This document shows, piece after piece, positions 13,474 to 14,934 of a stretch of 14,934 bases of DNA. Numbering within the stretch: the first letter of the stretch is position 1; the number at the start of each line of letters is the position of its first letter. The stretch comes from JBBRMQ01 sp038230775 (GTDB lineage Bacteria; Acidobacteriota; Thermoanaerobaculia; Gp7-AA8), in contig JBBRMQ010000090.1 in NCBI GenBank assembly GCA_038230775.1, positions 1 through 14,934 on the forward strand, in the 5' to 3' direction. Position numbers and translations under genes: made by a program. Below the pieces are notes generated by a model, which saw nothing but the letters and a program-made list of their open reading frames with translations, had not been told where the DNA came from and did not search any database.

Positions 13474-14594
13474 GACTCGAACACGGGCTCTTTGGCCTCC
13501 CGCGGTTGTCCGAAGTAATTATCCACGCGCGTGCCGACATTCCGCGCCAGAGACATGAACGTCGTCATCTTCCCGCCGAACACATTGATCAGGTTTCCTT
13601 TGCGCTCGATTCGGTACTCGCGGCCGATGGCGCTCGGATTCGACGAGCGCCCCACCAGCGGCCGCACGCCCGCAAAGGTCGAGGCGACGTCGGCGTTCGT
13701 GATCGGCTGGCGGATGTAACGATTGAACCGAGCGACGAGATACTCGATCTCCTCCGGCGACGCCGCAACATCCTCCAGCGGCTGCGTATGCACAACCTCC
13801 GTCGTTCCCACCAGGGTTGTGTTCTTCCACGGCAGGACGAAGAAGATGCGGCGGTCGTCCGATGACTGCAGGAGCATTCCGGCGTCGCTGACGCGATGCT
13901 TCAGCACGAGATGCGAGCCCCGCACGAGCGACAGACGATAGCGTGATTTCATTCTGTTGGACGCCAGCAGCTCGTTCATCCACGGACCGGCGGCGTTGAT
14001 CACGACGCGGAAGCGCTCCTCGTCCGCGCCGGTGTGAAGCATCCAGTCGGCGCCGTCCTTGCGGATTGCCGCGACACGGGTGTTCTCCCGCACGATGACG
14101 CCGTCGCGTCTGGCAGAAGCGACGACCGCGCTTACGAGCTCCCGATCGTCGGTCTGCGCATCCCAGAACGTGAAGCCGCCGCGCAGATCGCGCTCGACGA
14201 GCGGCGCGCGCTCGATGAGCTGGGCCGGCGAGAGCTTTCGGTGACGATCGATGCTGCCCCGCGCCGCCAGCGCGTCGTAGAGCGCGAGACCGATGCGAAT
14301 CATCGCGCGACTGCGCGGGCTGTCTCGATAAATCGGCAACAGCATCTCGATCGGGTGCACGAGCTGCGGCACATGCTCCAGCAGCCAGGCCCGCTCGCGG
14401 AGGGACTCGCGGACCAGCGCGACATGCAGGCCTTCGAGATAGCGGATGCCGCCATGAATCATCTTCGTCGTCGCGGAAGAGGTCTGTTCGCCGCAGCGCC
14501 GCTTCTCGAAGAGCGTGACTTCGTAGTCCTTGCGCGCCAGCTCCCACGCGATTCCCGCCCCGTTGATGCCTCCGCCCACGACGGCCACTCGCAC
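13470..14594 (-). CDS. glpD: GlpD-like FAD-dependent glycerol-3-phosphate dehydrogenase, short form
   Basis: This 374-aa flavoprotein probably oxidises sn-glycerol-3-phosphate to dihydroxyacetone phosphate and passes electrons to the respiratory chain. The FAD site is GGGINGAG (residues 7-14) with Glu30 closing the Rossmann fold. GlpD blocks follow: SSATTKMIHGGIRYLEG (39-55), VINAAGPWMNEL, TTLVGTTEVVHTQPLED and AGVRPLVG, then NLINVFGGKMTTF near the end. It stops there. E. coli GlpD has about 500 residues with an extra C-terminal helical domain, which is absent here, so a relative acting on another 2-hydroxyacid or phosphoglycerol compound is possible. The start is GTG at 14594; TAAGAT lies six bases upstream and there is no Shine-Dalgarno. 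It is coupled to yceH. Confidence 0.85.
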   Translation of the reverse strand: MRVAVVGGGINGAGIAWELARKDYEVTLFEKRRCGEQTSSATTKMIHGGIRYLEGLHVALVRESLRERAWLLEHVPQLVHPIEMLLPIYRDSPRSRAMIRIGLALYDALAARGSIDRHRKLSPAQLIERAPLVERDLRGGFTFWDAQTDDRELVSAVVASARRDGVIVRENTRVAAIRKDGADWMLHTGADEERFRVVINAAGPWMNELLASNRMKSRYRLSLVRGSHLVLKHRVSDAGMLLQSSDDRRIFFVLPWKNTTLVGTTEVVHTQPLEDVAASPEEIEYLVARFNRYIRQPITNADVASTFAGVRPLVGRSSNPSAIGREYRIERKGNLINVFGGKMTTFMSLARNVGTRVDNYFGQPREAKEPVFES

Positions 14595-14600
14595 GAGAGC

Positions 14601-14606
14601 ATCTTA
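14601..14606 (-). promoter_or_regulatory. Possible -10 box for the GlpD-like gene
   Basis: On the minus strand TAAGAT is followed by six bases (GCTCTC) and the GTG start at 14594, the same spacing as at the YbjQ-like gene. It suggests a leaderless transcript. The upstream -35 position falls in repeat tract C and has no clear hexamer. Confidence 0.3.
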
Positions 14607-14610
14607 AAGC

Positions 14611-14691
14611 GGTTGACGGTGGACGGTTGACAGAGGACGCGAAGAAGACCGTCGTCTCTTACCGTCAACTGTCAACCGTCAACCGTCAACC
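14611..14691. repeat. Short-word inverted repeat tract C
   Basis: The left arm, 14611-14633, consists of 7-bp words (GGTTGAC, GGTGGAC, GGTTGAC, AG). The right arm, 14669-14691, is its reverse complement at 22 of 23 positions (CTGTCAA, then CCGTCAA repeated). The 35-base centre holds a smaller hairpin, AGAC/GTCT (AGAC-CGTC-GTCT). It fills the gap between the divergent GlpD-like and patatin-like genes, so it lies within both promoter regions. It shares its architecture with tracts A and B, but the repeated word differs. Confidence 0.85.
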
Positions 14692-14727
14692 GTTTTCTTG
14701 GCGTGGCGCTTGAAAACGGATGAGCCG

Positions 14728-14934
14728 GTGGCGTTGCACGATCTGCAAATCGTCCCGAAACCGGAGCCGGAAGGCGACCTCGCCGTCATGCTCACCGGCG
14801 GCGGCGCCCGAGCCGCCTATCAGGTCGGTCTGCTTCGCGGCCTCGCACGACACTTCCCGAACCTGCACTTTCAGATCATCACCGGAGTGTCGGCCGGAGC
14901 CATCAACGCGATCTTCCTCGCATCGCACGAAGGC
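14728..14934 (+). CDS. Patatin-like phospholipase, N-terminal part (runs off the window)
   Basis: At least 69 codons are visible. They read, after a short leader, LAVMLTGGGARAAYQVGLLR and then FQIITGVSAGAINAIFLASH. GGGARAAYQ is the patatin oxyanion-hole motif (usually GGGxRG) and GVSAG is the nucleophile elbow GXSXG with the catalytic serine. The aspartate of the Ser-Asp dyad lies beyond the window. It should be a lipid acyl hydrolase. The start is unsure: GTG at 14728 follows GGATGAG, which could serve as a ribosome binding site, but TTG codons at 14698, 14710 and 14734 are also in frame. It is divergent from the GlpD-like gene across repeat tract C. Confidence 0.88.
   Translation, partial: MALHDLQIVPKPEPEGDLAVMLTGGGARAAYQVGLLRGLARHFPNLHFQIITGVSAGAINAIFLASHEG

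Overview
The window is G+C-rich chromosomal DNA from a diderm bacterium. A lipoprotein signal, a probable outer-membrane barrel, secreted M16 peptidase and WcaJ-type capsule/exopolysaccharide genes support this. The mix (DUF3052-like protein, THEM6-like thioesterase, YceH, a short GlpD-like oxidase, small KINGDKAR-type basic protein, RAYT transposase with GTAG-type REPs) makes me guess Acidobacteriota (Thermoanaerobaculia-like). That is inference from gene style, not a phylogenetic result. Almost everything looks like ordinary housekeeping or cell-envelope content; I see no phage, plasmid, CRISPR or defence locus.

Layout. 1-3370 (minus strand): the start of a DUF3052-like gene, a small lipoprotein, then (in transcription order from 3370 down) a small zinc-ribbon protein, a GT4 glycosyltransferase and a WcaJ-like phosphoglycosyl transferase, joined by stop/start overlaps. 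3531-4663 (plus): thioesterase and endonuclease III, coupled by ATGA. 4753-7507 (plus): cold-shock protein, ABC ATPase and ABC-exporter permease, again joined by ATGA overlaps. 7504-8239: a REP-associated tyrosine transposase (RAYT) cassette bounded by 45-bp inverted copies, dropped exactly at the permease stop codon. 8259-11135 (plus): double-domain secreted M16 peptidase, convergent with a 42-aa basic protein gene (minus), with a 71-bp inverted repeat between them. 11396-12784 (plus): YbjQ-like protein and a signal-peptide protein. 12805-14594 (minus): GlpD-like oxidase and YceH, coupled. 14728-end (plus): start of a patatin-like phospholipase.

The most unusual signal is non-coding. Three gene boundaries (3400-3526, 4966-5066, 14611-14691) hold the same architecture built from different words: a degenerate 7-9-bp tandem repeat on one side and its reverse complement on the other, giving long imperfect stems. 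One of these tracts has run into the cold-shock gene, so the cold-shock protein gains a tail of about 45 residues ending on the start codon of the ABC ATPase. Together with the RAYT/REP cassette and the 71-bp inverted repeat, this points to a genome rich in intergenic hairpin elements. Several genes also have a TANNNT box 6-9 bases before the start codon and no Shine-Dalgarno, which suggests leaderless transcripts.
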